Shown piece after piece: positions 16,678 through 25,082 of a stretch of DNA of 64,000 nucleotides. Below the pieces are notes generated by a model. The model searched no databases. It worked only from the letters and a program-made list of their open reading frames with translations, and was not told where the DNA came from. This DNA comes from Hyphomicrobiales bacterium. GTDB taxonomy: Bacteria; Pseudomonadota; Alphaproteobacteria; Rhizobiales; Rhizobiaceae. The position numbers were made by a program, and so were the translations under genes. Numbering within the stretch: the first letter of the stretch is position 1; each line of letters starts with the position of its first letter. The DNA lies in the NCBI GenBank assembly GCA_002401155.1, contig NVSG01000002.1:160223-224222 (forward strand), in the 5' to 3' direction.

Positions 16678-18657
16678 TTAGGCCGCTCGCAATTTGGATT
16701 CTCTATTCTTGTATTGAGGCTCAGTTGAAACCGACAATTCGCCGCCATTGGTATTTCTATCCTGTAGGTCATCGGTTTCAAACGTGCTCAACATATAATT
16801 GATATTATTGACGTCTTCGGCAAGCGCCCGGCTGGCAGCGTTATTGTGATCGGCCATAGCGGCGTTTTGTTTGGTTCCCTCATCAATCATATTGATTGAA
16901 CTGCTAATTTCCTGAAGCCCTGATGACTGCTCACGAGCAGCAACCACGATTGCCGACACATGTTCGCTGATCTGTTCAACTTCGCTCACGATCACTTCCA
17001 GTGCGGTGCCGGTATCATTCACCAGATTAACCCCGGTTTTCACTTCATCACCAGATTTGATAATCAACGCCTTGATTTCCTTGGCGGCAGTCGCTGAACG
17101 CTGGGCAAGGCTACGCACTTCCTGCGCAACGACCGCAAAGCCCTTACCGGCATCTCCTGCCCGCGCAGCTTCCACACCCGCGTTGAGTGCAAGCAGATTA
17201 GTTTGAAATGATATTTCGTCAATAACACCAATAATTTTGGTAATTTCGTTCGATGACGTTTTAATTCTATCCATGGCCTCGACCGCTGCGTCAACGATAT
17301 CACCAGAATGCTCTGCATCGGTTCTGGCTTTCTCCACGAGAACGCCTGCTTCTTCCGCCCGTTCAGTCGAAGTACGAACAGCGAGGGCAATTTCTTTCAC
17401 TGCGTCGGCGGTGCGTTCAATAGACTCGGCCTGAGATTCTGTCCGTTTGGTCAGACTTTCAGAAGAATTGCGAATATTATCCGTGGTTGTTCTTAGCGAA
17501 CTGGAGGTATCGCGCAACCGTTTGATCATATCGGCATTATGGTGTTCGTTTACCTGCATTTCACTATTGAGGACATTCACCTTGATTGCGTTCTCCCGGA
17601 AAACAATCAGCGCCCGGTATATCATGCCTATTTCCGTCGTGCTTGGGTCGTCTCCGATCACCATGCTGGTATCGTTAACCGCTAAAGCTTCGGAAATCCG
17701 GGCGATTTTTTCCAGCGGAAGAATAATGGATTGCCCAATGATCAATCCCGCAAGAAGCATCAGGAAGAGAGCCGCACAAATCACTCCTAATATGGTGTAG
17801 CGCACCAGATTATTGAGTTCTGCGACCTGCATCTGCGAGCGATCCATTGCATCAGAAGCATATGTGGCAACTTTCAAATTGTTTGACGCGAGAGTTTGGT
17901 AAACCAAATCCAGAACCGCGATGTCTTCTTCCAGCACCAGAGATTTTTCTACAAATTTGTTGAAACCAACATGATAGGCCCGCACTTGTTCTTTTATTTC
18001 GGCTTTTATCGTATTGGAAACGAGTGCTGCATCAATAAGCGGCATAATCTCCACCACACGTTCAGTCACAAGATCGATGTATTTTATGTCTTTGCGTACG
18101 ATGAAATCTTTTTCGTGCCGGCGCATCATCAACATTGTTATCATAGCCCTGTCCAGCTTTGCCCGCGACAGTTCCCCTTCGACCTCGTGAATAGCTTTGC
18201 GCATCGCTTTTCGCAGGCCGTCATTCTCACTCCAGCCAATATGGGCCCGATATTCAATAATATTATCAAACACGGTTTGATGGGTTTTTAGGTTTTTGCG
18301 GATCATGATGATGGCGTCTTCCATCGGCGTGCCCTTTAAAAGGGGCTCCAGCTTGCGAACGTTTTCAAGTATTCCGATTTCTTGTTGCTTTACCTTCGCA
18401 AGCAGCTCTGGTTTGCCGGATAGTATGAAATTTTGTCCCTCAACCCGAATTCGGGCAATCTCTGTCACGATGAGATCGGACAATGTTTCCACCACACGTA
18501 GCTGGTGCTGAAACTTGGCTTGTTGTTGTGTGCTGGCATCGCCGTAGACGTATACGCCGCCAATCGCGGAAAATAATACAACGCCGATAATCGCGTTAAG
18601 CTGGATACGATAGGTGATTTTCACCTGCTTAAATAGCTTCGGGGCAAATTTGAACAT
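16678..18657 (-). CDS. Methyl-accepting chemotaxis protein with HBM sensor domain
   Basis: A 659-residue chemoreceptor. A transmembrane helix near residues 15-35 precedes a 250-residue periplasmic helical domain that looks like the helical bimodular (HBM) sensor: the segments IGWSENDGLRKAMRKAIHEVE and MLMMRRHEKDFIVR are typical. A second membrane helix (VICAALFLMLLAGLIIG) is followed by HAMP and a signalling domain with the conserved hairpin tip DEISFQTNLLALNAGVEAARAG. HBM receptors of pseudomonads sense TCA-cycle acids and similar ligands; the ligand here is unknown. The start ATG at 18657 follows AAGAAAAG; an in-frame ATG at 18738 is less likely. The protein ends in Arg-Ala-Ala and has no CheR/CheB pentapeptide. 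Confidence 0.92.
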   Translation of the reverse strand: MFKFAPKLFKQVKITYRIQLNAIIGVVLFSAIGGVYVYGDASTQQQAKFQHQLRVVETLSDLIVTEIARIRVEGQNFILSGKPELLAKVKQQEIGILENVRKLEPLLKGTPMEDAIIMIRKNLKTHQTVFDNIIEYRAHIGWSENDGLRKAMRKAIHEVEGELSRAKLDRAMITMLMMRRHEKDFIVRKDIKYIDLVTERVVEIMPLIDAALVSNTIKAEIKEQVRAYHVGFNKFVEKSLVLEEDIAVLDLVYQTLASNNLKVATYASDAMDRSQMQVAELNNLVRYTILGVICAALFLMLLAGLIIGQSIILPLEKIARISEALAVNDTSMVIGDDPSTTEIGMIYRALIVFRENAIKVNVLNSEMQVNEHHNADMIKRLRDTSSSLRTTTDNIRNSSESLTKRTESQAESIERTADAVKEIALAVRTSTERAEEAGVLVEKARTDAEHSGDIVDAAVEAMDRIKTSSNEITKIIGVIDEISFQTNLLALNAGVEAARAGDAGKGFAVVAQEVRSLAQRSATAAKEIKALIIKSGDEVKTGVNLVNDTGTALEVIVSEVEQISEHVSAIVVAAREQSSGLQEISSSINMIDEGTKQNAAMADHNNAASRALAEDVNNINYMLSTFETDDLQDRNTNGGELSVSTEPQYKNRESKLRAA

Positions 18658-18894
18658 TAAATGTCTTTTCTTGGTGGGCAGTCCGTATTCAAAAACATAA
18701 GTGTCCATCCTCCCATTTGGCCGATCTGCTGGTGCCAAATGGGAGGAGGGTATTTTTCAGGCAATAAAAGAGGGTTAAACTGCCTGAGAAATAAGTAGAT
18801 GTGGGAAAAATTCGGAATTAACCGATAACGTAAAATCGCATCATGCTGGTGTTAGTCTATTTACGTTAGGTCAGATATTAGTCGACTCAGAGTA

Positions 18895-18918
18895 AATTTT
18901 TAGTTAATACTAAAAATT
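18895..18918 (-). terminator. AT-rich palindrome after the second chemoreceptor gene
   Basis: AATTTTTAGT (18895-18904) and ACTAAAAATT (18909-18918) form a perfect 10-bp inverted repeat with a TAAT loop, 11 bases after the stop codon of the minus-strand chemoreceptor. A weak terminator or a protein-binding palindrome are both possible. The remainder of the 271-base gap to the next gene shows nothing I can name. Confidence 0.35.
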
Positions 18919-18928
18919 ATACCAGAAC

Positions 18929-21082
18929 CTAAGCTGCTCTTGATTTTATGCTATAAGATTCAGGTATATTGTCTGATTTGCTCGTTTCTTCCGTAGGGTT
19001 TCCACCTCCTTCGCCAATCTCAAACTCATTTAGCATCATATTGATTCGGCTAACATCGTTAGCCAGAATATGACTGGCGGCGGTTGATTGTTCTGCCATC
19101 GCTGCATTTTGTTGTGTTGCTTCATCAATTGTCTTTATCGAATGATTGATGTCCTGCAACCCGGCGGATTGCTCCCGGGCAGCATCGGCAATAGCACTCA
19201 CATGGGCATGTATCTGTCGGACTTCAGAAACAATAACATTAAGCGCAGACCCGGTCTCATTCACCAGTTCCACGCCGGATTTCACCTCTTGGCCGGAAGT
19301 TGTAATCAATGCCTTGATTTCTTTTGCAGCATCTGCCGAACGTTGGGCCAATTCTCGAACTTCCTGCGCGATCACGGCAAAGCCGGTACCTGCTTCTCCT
19401 GCACGTGCAGCTTCAACCCCTGCATTGAGCGCAAGCAGATTAGTCTGGAACGAAATTTCGTCAATCACACCAATAATATTGGCAATTTTTTTGGATGAAG
19501 CTTCAATTCTGCCCATGGCTTCCACAGCGGTTTCCACCACTTCACCAGAGCGTTCAGCATTGGTTTCCGCTTGTGATACCAACACATTTGCTTCCTCTGC
19601 CCTCTTTGTGGAGGTCTGAACATTGGTATTGATTTCCCGCACAGCCGCCGCTGTTCTTTCGACAGATGCTGCCTGCTCCTCGGTGCGTTTGGACAAATTA
19701 TCCGATGAATGGCTAATTTCTTCTGCGGTGGATTTTAAAGACCCGGAAGTAACCCTCAATTGTCGGATCATATCCGCACTCAAATTGTCGGCATGTTGTT
19801 TATCCACATTCATGGATTCCACCTTGAGAGCACTCTCCCGAAAAATTTCAACTGTTCTGGCCATGGCGCCGATTTCATCGTCACGGTCCACATATCCGAT
19901 AGATACATCCAGTTCATTGCGTGCAAGGGCGTCCATTGTGCGTGAAAGACGCGTGATCGGCAGGCTGGTAGAGCGTCCGACCGCAGCACCAATCAGGCCC
20001 ATAAGGATAAGTGCCGTTCCTGAGATGATCAAAATTGCATTGCGAAGACCGGCAATGGGGGCATTCAGTTCATCAAGGTCTTGAGTAACCACAACCACCC
20101 ATTGCGCCCCGAACACACCCAAAGGCGTCGCGGCAATATGTGCGTCATTGCCAAATCGGCTGATGCCGTGATCTGAATTGGGTGTGCCGGAAAATGCAGC
20201 TTCAGTAACACCATTTTTCAGTTTTCCAATTAAAATATCGGGACCAGTACTAAGGTGAGAATTGGCGCGCATGAGATTATCCGGCCCAAGCAAAAGGGTT
20301 TCCCCGGTTTGCCCCAGTCCTGCAACGGTGTTGGTAATGGCAGAGATATTCTCAATCGGCATCTGGTAAGCCAGAACGCCAATGGTTTCGCCGGTGTCAT
20401 TTGCAACAGCAGTTGAAAGAAAGGCCGCAGGATCTCCATTTGAAGGACCATAAGGTTTAAAGTCTACAAAGGATTGTTCTCCAGCAGGTTTTGCCATTGC
20501 CTGACGAAAAGCTGTGCCAAGCCCTGTATCCGCCCATTCGCCGCCATTCTCTTCAGAAAAATTGGTAGAATAGTCCGACTCTTTTGCAACAGAATAAATA
20601 AGGTTGCCTTTAACGTCGAAAAGAAAAATATCGTAGTAACCATTGTCTTCCAGATGTTCACGAAACCATGGGTGCACGACGCCGTGGGCCGTGTCGTATA
20701 GCGCCATGCTACCCTTTGTAGAATCTAGTTTTTGCTTCTGACCAATTGGAAAGGGGCTATTGGTTACATATTTATCGTACAATGATTTGGCAGGTTCTTT
20801 GCCTTCACTTCTCCACCCACGGGAAAAATTGGTAATTGACAGGCGGGTGTTCGGATTGGTGGCAACAGATTTTAAGTCATTTTTTATCGAGGTGAAATAG
20901 AAATCCAGTTGCTGGCGCCGCGCTTCAACAATCAATGTCAGGCGCTCCTCGTTCAGATGCTGTATAGATTGTGAGGAGTAAAGATAACTCCCAAGGCCAA
21001 CACCAACGCTGGCCACAAGAGCAGCTGTGGCAATAATAATAGGCAATTTGATTGCCAGGCGGATATTTGAGATTCTTTTCAT
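18929..21082 (-). CDS. Methyl-accepting chemotaxis protein with Cache sensor domain
   Basis: A 717-residue chemoreceptor. A membrane helix near residues 10-31 is followed by a periplasmic region of about 310 residues starting with a long helix (EERLTLIVEARRQQLDFYFTSIKNDL), then YYDIFLFDVKGNLIYSV and further beta-rich segments, consistent with a double Cache domain. A second membrane helix (AILIISGTALILMGLIGAA), HAMP, and the signalling domain with DEISFQTNLLALNAGVEAARAGEAG follow. The ATG at 21082 follows GAGGAAG by four bases and is much better than the in-frame ATG at 21199. The signalling half is closely related to that of the neighbouring receptor, suggesting duplication with sensor swap. 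It also ends in Arg-Ala-Ala. Confidence 0.92.
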   Translation of the reverse strand: MKRISNIRLAIKLPIIIATAALVASVGVGLGSYLYSSQSIQHLNEERLTLIVEARRQQLDFYFTSIKNDLKSVATNPNTRLSITNFSRGWRSEGKEPAKSLYDKYVTNSPFPIGQKQKLDSTKGSMALYDTAHGVVHPWFREHLEDNGYYDIFLFDVKGNLIYSVAKESDYSTNFSEENGGEWADTGLGTAFRQAMAKPAGEQSFVDFKPYGPSNGDPAAFLSTAVANDTGETIGVLAYQMPIENISAITNTVAGLGQTGETLLLGPDNLMRANSHLSTGPDILIGKLKNGVTEAAFSGTPNSDHGISRFGNDAHIAATPLGVFGAQWVVVVTQDLDELNAPIAGLRNAILIISGTALILMGLIGAAVGRSTSLPITRLSRTMDALARNELDVSIGYVDRDDEIGAMARTVEIFRESALKVESMNVDKQHADNLSADMIRQLRVTSGSLKSTAEEISHSSDNLSKRTEEQAASVERTAAAVREINTNVQTSTKRAEEANVLVSQAETNAERSGEVVETAVEAMGRIEASSKKIANIIGVIDEISFQTNLLALNAGVEAARAGEAGTGFAVIAQEVRELAQRSADAAKEIKALITTSGQEVKSGVELVNETGSALNVIVSEVRQIHAHVSAIADAAREQSAGLQDINHSIKTIDEATQQNAAMAEQSTAASHILANDVSRINMMLNEFEIGEGGGNPTEETSKSDNIPESYSIKSRAA

Positions 21083-21694
21083 TTTCTTCCTCGAACAAAA
21101 TGAAATTGCTTCATCCTCGCGGAAAGCCCTGGCAGAATCACGTGCGAATCCAGCTTGTTGGAGCGGATTTACAAGCATGCATCGCCATGAAACCGGCATG
21201 CAATTTTTTTTGAATTTGTTGGGGTGGGCTTGCGTCTGGTTAAAGAATTTATGTGTGGGTAAACATTCGGATCAACCGAGAGGCGAAATACATCATGTAC
21301 AGGGATAACCTGTTTTCGCCGGATAAATACATATAAACATTGCTAAGTTAATAGATTGTAAAGAATAATTTCTAAGATGTTCATATATATTCTGATGGTA
21401 TATTTTTAAGGTAGGTAATATCTTATCAGTGACTATAAGTTTACCAGACTTTTACGAATTACCTGTAAGTTGATAACTGCCACAATATTTCTGTGTGAGC
21501 ATGGCTATGATAGCTAAACTAAGTGAATGAACACGGCTCGATTTTGATTTGGCATTTTGCCCAAGGATACCCACAACGTGTACGTGTATTTAGTTTTCTT
21601 TTTCCAGCAATTGATGTGTTTTATACGCAAGGTGTCACTATGTGCGCCAGTGGCCGTTCGCCAACACTCAAACCTGCAGATGACGGTATAAGGT
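21083..21694. other. 612-base intergenic region between divergent signalling genes
   Basis: Divergent control region for the Cache chemoreceptor and the first GGDEF-EAL gene. It is AT-rich with no credible gene. It holds one notable structure: GGCGAAA (21282-21288) pairs with TTTCGCC (21314-21320), and inside it ACAGG (21299-21303) pairs with CCTGT (21309-21313), leaving a 10-base bulge on one side. This could be part of an mRNA leader or a binding site. Promoters could not be fixed. Confidence 0.4.
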
Positions 21695-24600
21695 ATGAGA
21701 ACCGTCGATCATGTGGAAAAAAATGGCGTAGAAGGCGACTGTATCGACACAGTGCTTCGCAAAGCCAACGTCAATATTAAAGCCCATAATATCATCGAAG
21801 ATGCAGCATTCGGAATGTTTCTGATTGGTACAGATCGGCGCGTGGTTCACGTAAACACGGCATTTTGTGACTTACTTGGTTATTCCTTCGAGGAATGCAT
21901 CGGGCTTGATGTTTGTGAATTCATTCACCCCGACGAGCGTAAAGAAGTAACAAAAAAACAGACACATCTGGCCGAGGGCAGAACACAAAATTATACGGTT
22001 GAGCGTAAGTATCTACACAAGGACGGCTCCACGATTCCCGTTCTTTCAACGGTTACTGTTTATGTGAATTCAAACGGCAAACCTCAGCTCATTGCAGCCC
22101 AGCTCGTGGATATCAGCGCTCTTAAAGCCACCCAGAAACAATTATTTACCAGCGAGCAAAGATCAACCTTCGCGCTGGAGGCTGGAAGACAGGGGGTCTG
22201 GGACAGCAATCTGGTAACAGGTGAAGTCTATCATTCTGATGCATGGCGTGAAATGCGTGGTTATCCTTTGGATGAGAACGATAGTACAGATGATGAAAAC
22301 TCTCTGGAAAAGTGGATTACCCGAATACATCCCGATGATCGTGACCGTGCCAAAAAAATTGCAGCAGATAGGGCTGAAGGCAATTTTGATGAGCACGGTT
22401 TTGAATTTCGCGAATTGCACTACAAAGGTTACTGGATATGGATATTGTCCCGTGGACACGCAATCGAATGGGGACTGGATGGCAAACCGACCCGTATCAT
22501 CGGAACCGATACTGACATATCGCACCTTAAAGAAGCAGAGCTTAATCTTGAAGACGCTTCCAGCAGGCTCGAGCTTGCTCTGAGCACTTCCAAAATTGGT
22601 GTGTGGAACGTTGATTTGACCAATGGCCGTGTCCAGTGGGACAATCTTTTACGAGAGCTTTTCGAGCAACCTGATCTTAATATTCTGGATGTTCCCCGGG
22701 ATATGTGGGAAAAAAGCCTGCATCCCGACGATGCAGATGAAGCCATTGCAACCATACAACACGTGAAAGAAAACAAATCATTTGTTGAATTATCCTACAG
22801 GATTATCTTGCCGAGCGGATCAATTAAACACATCCATTCAACGGTCAGATATTTTGTTGATGCTTATGGACGCAAAAAAATCCTTGGCACAAAACGCGAT
22901 GTCACCGATGAAGTTACAGCATCAAGCAAATTGGAAACCGCGCTTGAACAAGCGGAAATAAACAGCGCCAAACTCCAGGCAGCCCAAGTTGATATGGAAC
23001 TGATGGCGCGTCGGCTGGAAATGGCTGTTTCCACATCAGGCGTTGGAGTTTGGGAGCTTGACCTGAAAGCAGATGTGATCACATGGGATGACACCACCAA
23101 GAAACTATACGGACAAATGGACGTTGAAGGTAACGTCGCCCCTGAAGGGGTATGGTTCACGTCTCTTCATCCAGAAGATGCCGAAAAAGCCATGCATCAG
23201 GCCAGCTCCGCCATTAAAACACGCGGGCGAAAGTCCTCAACCTACCGGATCATCAGGCCCGATGGCACCATGCGCCATATCCATGAGATTTGTCGCTCAT
23301 ATGTTGACGACGAAGGGGAAGAAAAATTCATCGGTGTTTGTCGCGATATTACCGATGAAGTAGATTCAGCGGAAAACCTGCGTCAGGCAAAAATTCTTGC
23401 GGAACAAAAAAGTGCCCAACTGGAAATCGCAATGGAGATTGCGGAAAAAAACAGCGCTGAGCTTGAGAACGCTCGCGCGGCCATGGAATTCAATTCACTT
23501 CATGACGCGCTGACAGGATTGCCCAATCGACGCTATCTGGACGAAAAACTTGCTCAGGCTTCTAACGTGGATCACACGGGTAGCGCCAGCTTGCTGCACA
23601 TTGATCTGGATCGCTTCAAGCAAATCAACGACACACTTGGCCACGCGGCAGGGGATACCATGCTTATCCATACGGCCAAGGTATTGCGGGAGATCGTAGG
23701 GGAAGAGAATTTCACTGCCCGGGTCGGCGGCGATGAATTCGTGGTGCTGATGAGTGAAGAAAAAACAGATGATGAGCTAGCCCAACTTGCAAAACAAATT
23801 GTCAAAAGAATGCGCAAGCCAATTGTCTATGACGGGCATGAATGCCGGACCGGTGTTTCTGTTGGGATATCAAGAAAATTGGGTCGGGACGTTGATCCTA
23901 AAAAAATGTTGGTCAATGCAGACATCGCTCTCTACCGTGCCAAGGAAAAAGGCAGGAACCGCTACGAGTTCTTCACCGATGAGCTGGAAGCTGAAATCAC
24001 CAACACCAAACGACTGGCCGATGAAATCCTGACCGGGCTCGAAAAAGATCAGTTCTTTGCATATTATCAACCCCAGTTCGATGCAAACAGTCTTGAGATT
24101 GTAGGTGTCGAGGCGCTGGCCCGGTGGAACCATCCCACACGCGGAATACTGGCGCCCGATCAGTTCCTAAAAATTGCCGAGGATTTGAATGTCGTATCGA
24201 AAATCGACAGGCTGATCATGGAACAGTCACTTGCCCATCTTGATGAATGGCATGCGGCTGGCATATCCATCCCCAAAGTCTCGGTGAATGTTTCTGCCCG
24301 CCGTCTGCAGGATGATGCACTAATCGCATCTTTGAAAGAATTGAATTTTCGTCCCGGAACATTGTCATTTGAACTGCTGGAATCGATATTCCTCGATGAT
24401 AGTGACGAGGCGGTCTCCTGGAATATCGATCAGATTAAGGAATTGGGCATCGAGATCGACATCGATGATTTTGGCTCAGGCCATGCCCCGATCATCGGCC
24501 TACTCAAACTTAATCCGCATCGGTTAAAAATTGATCAGCAGCTCATTCGCCCGATTGATAAATCAAAAAAACAGCTAAATCTGGTGAAATCCATCGTCGA

Positions 24601-24778
24601 TATAGGCAAGTCTCTGGGCGTCCAAATTGTTGCAGAAGGCGTCGAAACCATGGAGCACGTGCGCCTGCTGCGTACGCTGGGTTGTGATATCCTGCAAGGC
24701 TATGTCTTTGCCAAACCCATGTGCGTCGAAGACCTAATGATATTCACCAAAAACCAAGGCTGGCGAGAAGTGGCTTAG
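21695..24778 (+). CDS. PAS-PAS-PAS-PAS-GGDEF-EAL cyclic-di-GMP signalling protein
   Basis: A 1027-residue soluble protein with four PAS/PAC modules (about residues 33-145, 155-275, 285-400 and 430-560). A helical linker follows, then a GGDEF domain (GGDEF at about 677-681) and an EAL domain (EAL at about 806-808, followed by DDFGSGHAPIIGLLK, KID and VAEGVET). Both catalytic signatures look intact, so it may make and degrade cyclic-di-GMP. The product-inhibition RxxD motif normally just before GGDEF is missing (Gly and Asn at those positions). PAS-PAC repeats 2-4 resemble one another, implying internal duplication. The start has only AAGG before the ATG. It converges on a second GGDEF-EAL gene. 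Confidence 0.93.
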   Translation: MRTVDHVEKNGVEGDCIDTVLRKANVNIKAHNIIEDAAFGMFLIGTDRRVVHVNTAFCDLLGYSFEECIGLDVCEFIHPDERKEVTKKQTHLAEGRTQNYTVERKYLHKDGSTIPVLSTVTVYVNSNGKPQLIAAQLVDISALKATQKQLFTSEQRSTFALEAGRQGVWDSNLVTGEVYHSDAWREMRGYPLDENDSTDDENSLEKWITRIHPDDRDRAKKIAADRAEGNFDEHGFEFRELHYKGYWIWILSRGHAIEWGLDGKPTRIIGTDTDISHLKEAELNLEDASSRLELALSTSKIGVWNVDLTNGRVQWDNLLRELFEQPDLNILDVPRDMWEKSLHPDDADEAIATIQHVKENKSFVELSYRIILPSGSIKHIHSTVRYFVDAYGRKKILGTKRDVTDEVTASSKLETALEQAEINSAKLQAAQVDMELMARRLEMAVSTSGVGVWELDLKADVITWDDTTKKLYGQMDVEGNVAPEGVWFTSLHPEDAEKAMHQASSAIKTRGRKSSTYRIIRPDGTMRHIHEICRSYVDDEGEEKFIGVCRDITDEVDSAENLRQAKILAEQKSAQLEIAMEIAEKNSAELENARAAMEFNSLHDALTGLPNRRYLDEKLAQASNVDHTGSASLLHIDLDRFKQINDTLGHAAGDTMLIHTAKVLREIVGEENFTARVGGDEFVVLMSEEKTDDELAQLAKQIVKRMRKPIVYDGHECRTGVSVGISRKLGRDVDPKKMLVNADIALYRAKEKGRNRYEFFTDELEAEITNTKRLADEILTGLEKDQFFAYYQPQFDANSLEIVGVEALARWNHPTRGILAPDQFLKIAEDLNVVSKIDRLIMEQSLAHLDEWHAAGISIPKVSVNVSARRLQDDALIASLKELNFRPGTLSFELLESIFLDDSDEAVSWNIDQIKELGIEIDIDDFGSGHAPIIGLLKLNPHRLKIDQQLIRPIDKSKKQLNLVKSIVDIGKSLGVQIVAEGVETMEHVRLLRTLGCDILQGYVFAKPMCVEDLMIFTKNQGWREVA

Positions 24779-24802
24779 CCCGAAGGGTTAAGCTCTATGT
24801 TT

Positions 24803-25036
24803 GTGCTCACGGCATATCCTCCCTATCGGTTGGGCCTCCGCAAGGGCGGCGCATTAGCGCCGGTCGCTCTTCGCTCCCGCCTGCGGCGTGGTAGATACGG
24901 ATGGAATAGTGCAAGGGTACGGTCCGATAGATTTTGGGAAATGAATGAGAGGCCCGTAGGGCGAGCGTGGGAACCCGGCGCTAATGCGCCGCGCCTTCGC
25001 AGGGCCCAAGCGAAGCTTGGATACGCCCGTGAGAAC
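24803..25036. repeat. Dispersed GATACGCC-family repeat, copy 3 (full length)
   Basis: A 234 bp element with terminal inverted repeats GTGCTCACGGCATATCC (24803-24819, imperfect) and GGATACGCCCGTGAGAAC (25019-25036). Inside, GCGGCGCATTAGCGCCGG (24847-24864) is repeated in inverted form near 24975-24992, so much of the element can fold on itself. It matches copy 5 near 63.6 kb over its whole length. It fills the gap between the two convergent GGDEF-EAL genes. Short reading frames across it are not genes. Confidence 0.9.
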
Positions 25037-25043
25037 AAACAAA

Positions 25044-25070
25044 ATATCTACCCACAGGGTGAGTAGATAT
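25044..25070 (-). terminator. Terminator hairpin of the second GGDEF-EAL gene
   Basis: ATATCTAC (25044-25051) and GTAGATAT (25063-25070) form a perfect 8-bp stem. Read on the minus strand the stem is followed by TTTGTTTG. It lies 13 bases after the stop codon. A second copy of the repeat end, CGTGAGAACAAA, lies at 25071-25082, on the other side of the hairpin from the end of the full element. Confidence 0.6.
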
Positions 25071-25082
25071 CGTGAGAACAAA

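Noticed and set aside
21200..21694. Cyclic-di-GMP riboswitch in the leader of the GGDEF-EAL gene
   Set aside because: The only clear structure (21282-21320) lacks the conserved sequence elements of GEMM-type switches.
24823..25081. Minus-strand reading frames of 71 and 75 codons across repeat copy 3
   Set aside because: They lie wholly within the non-coding repeat, recur in other frames at copy 5, and have no ribosome site.
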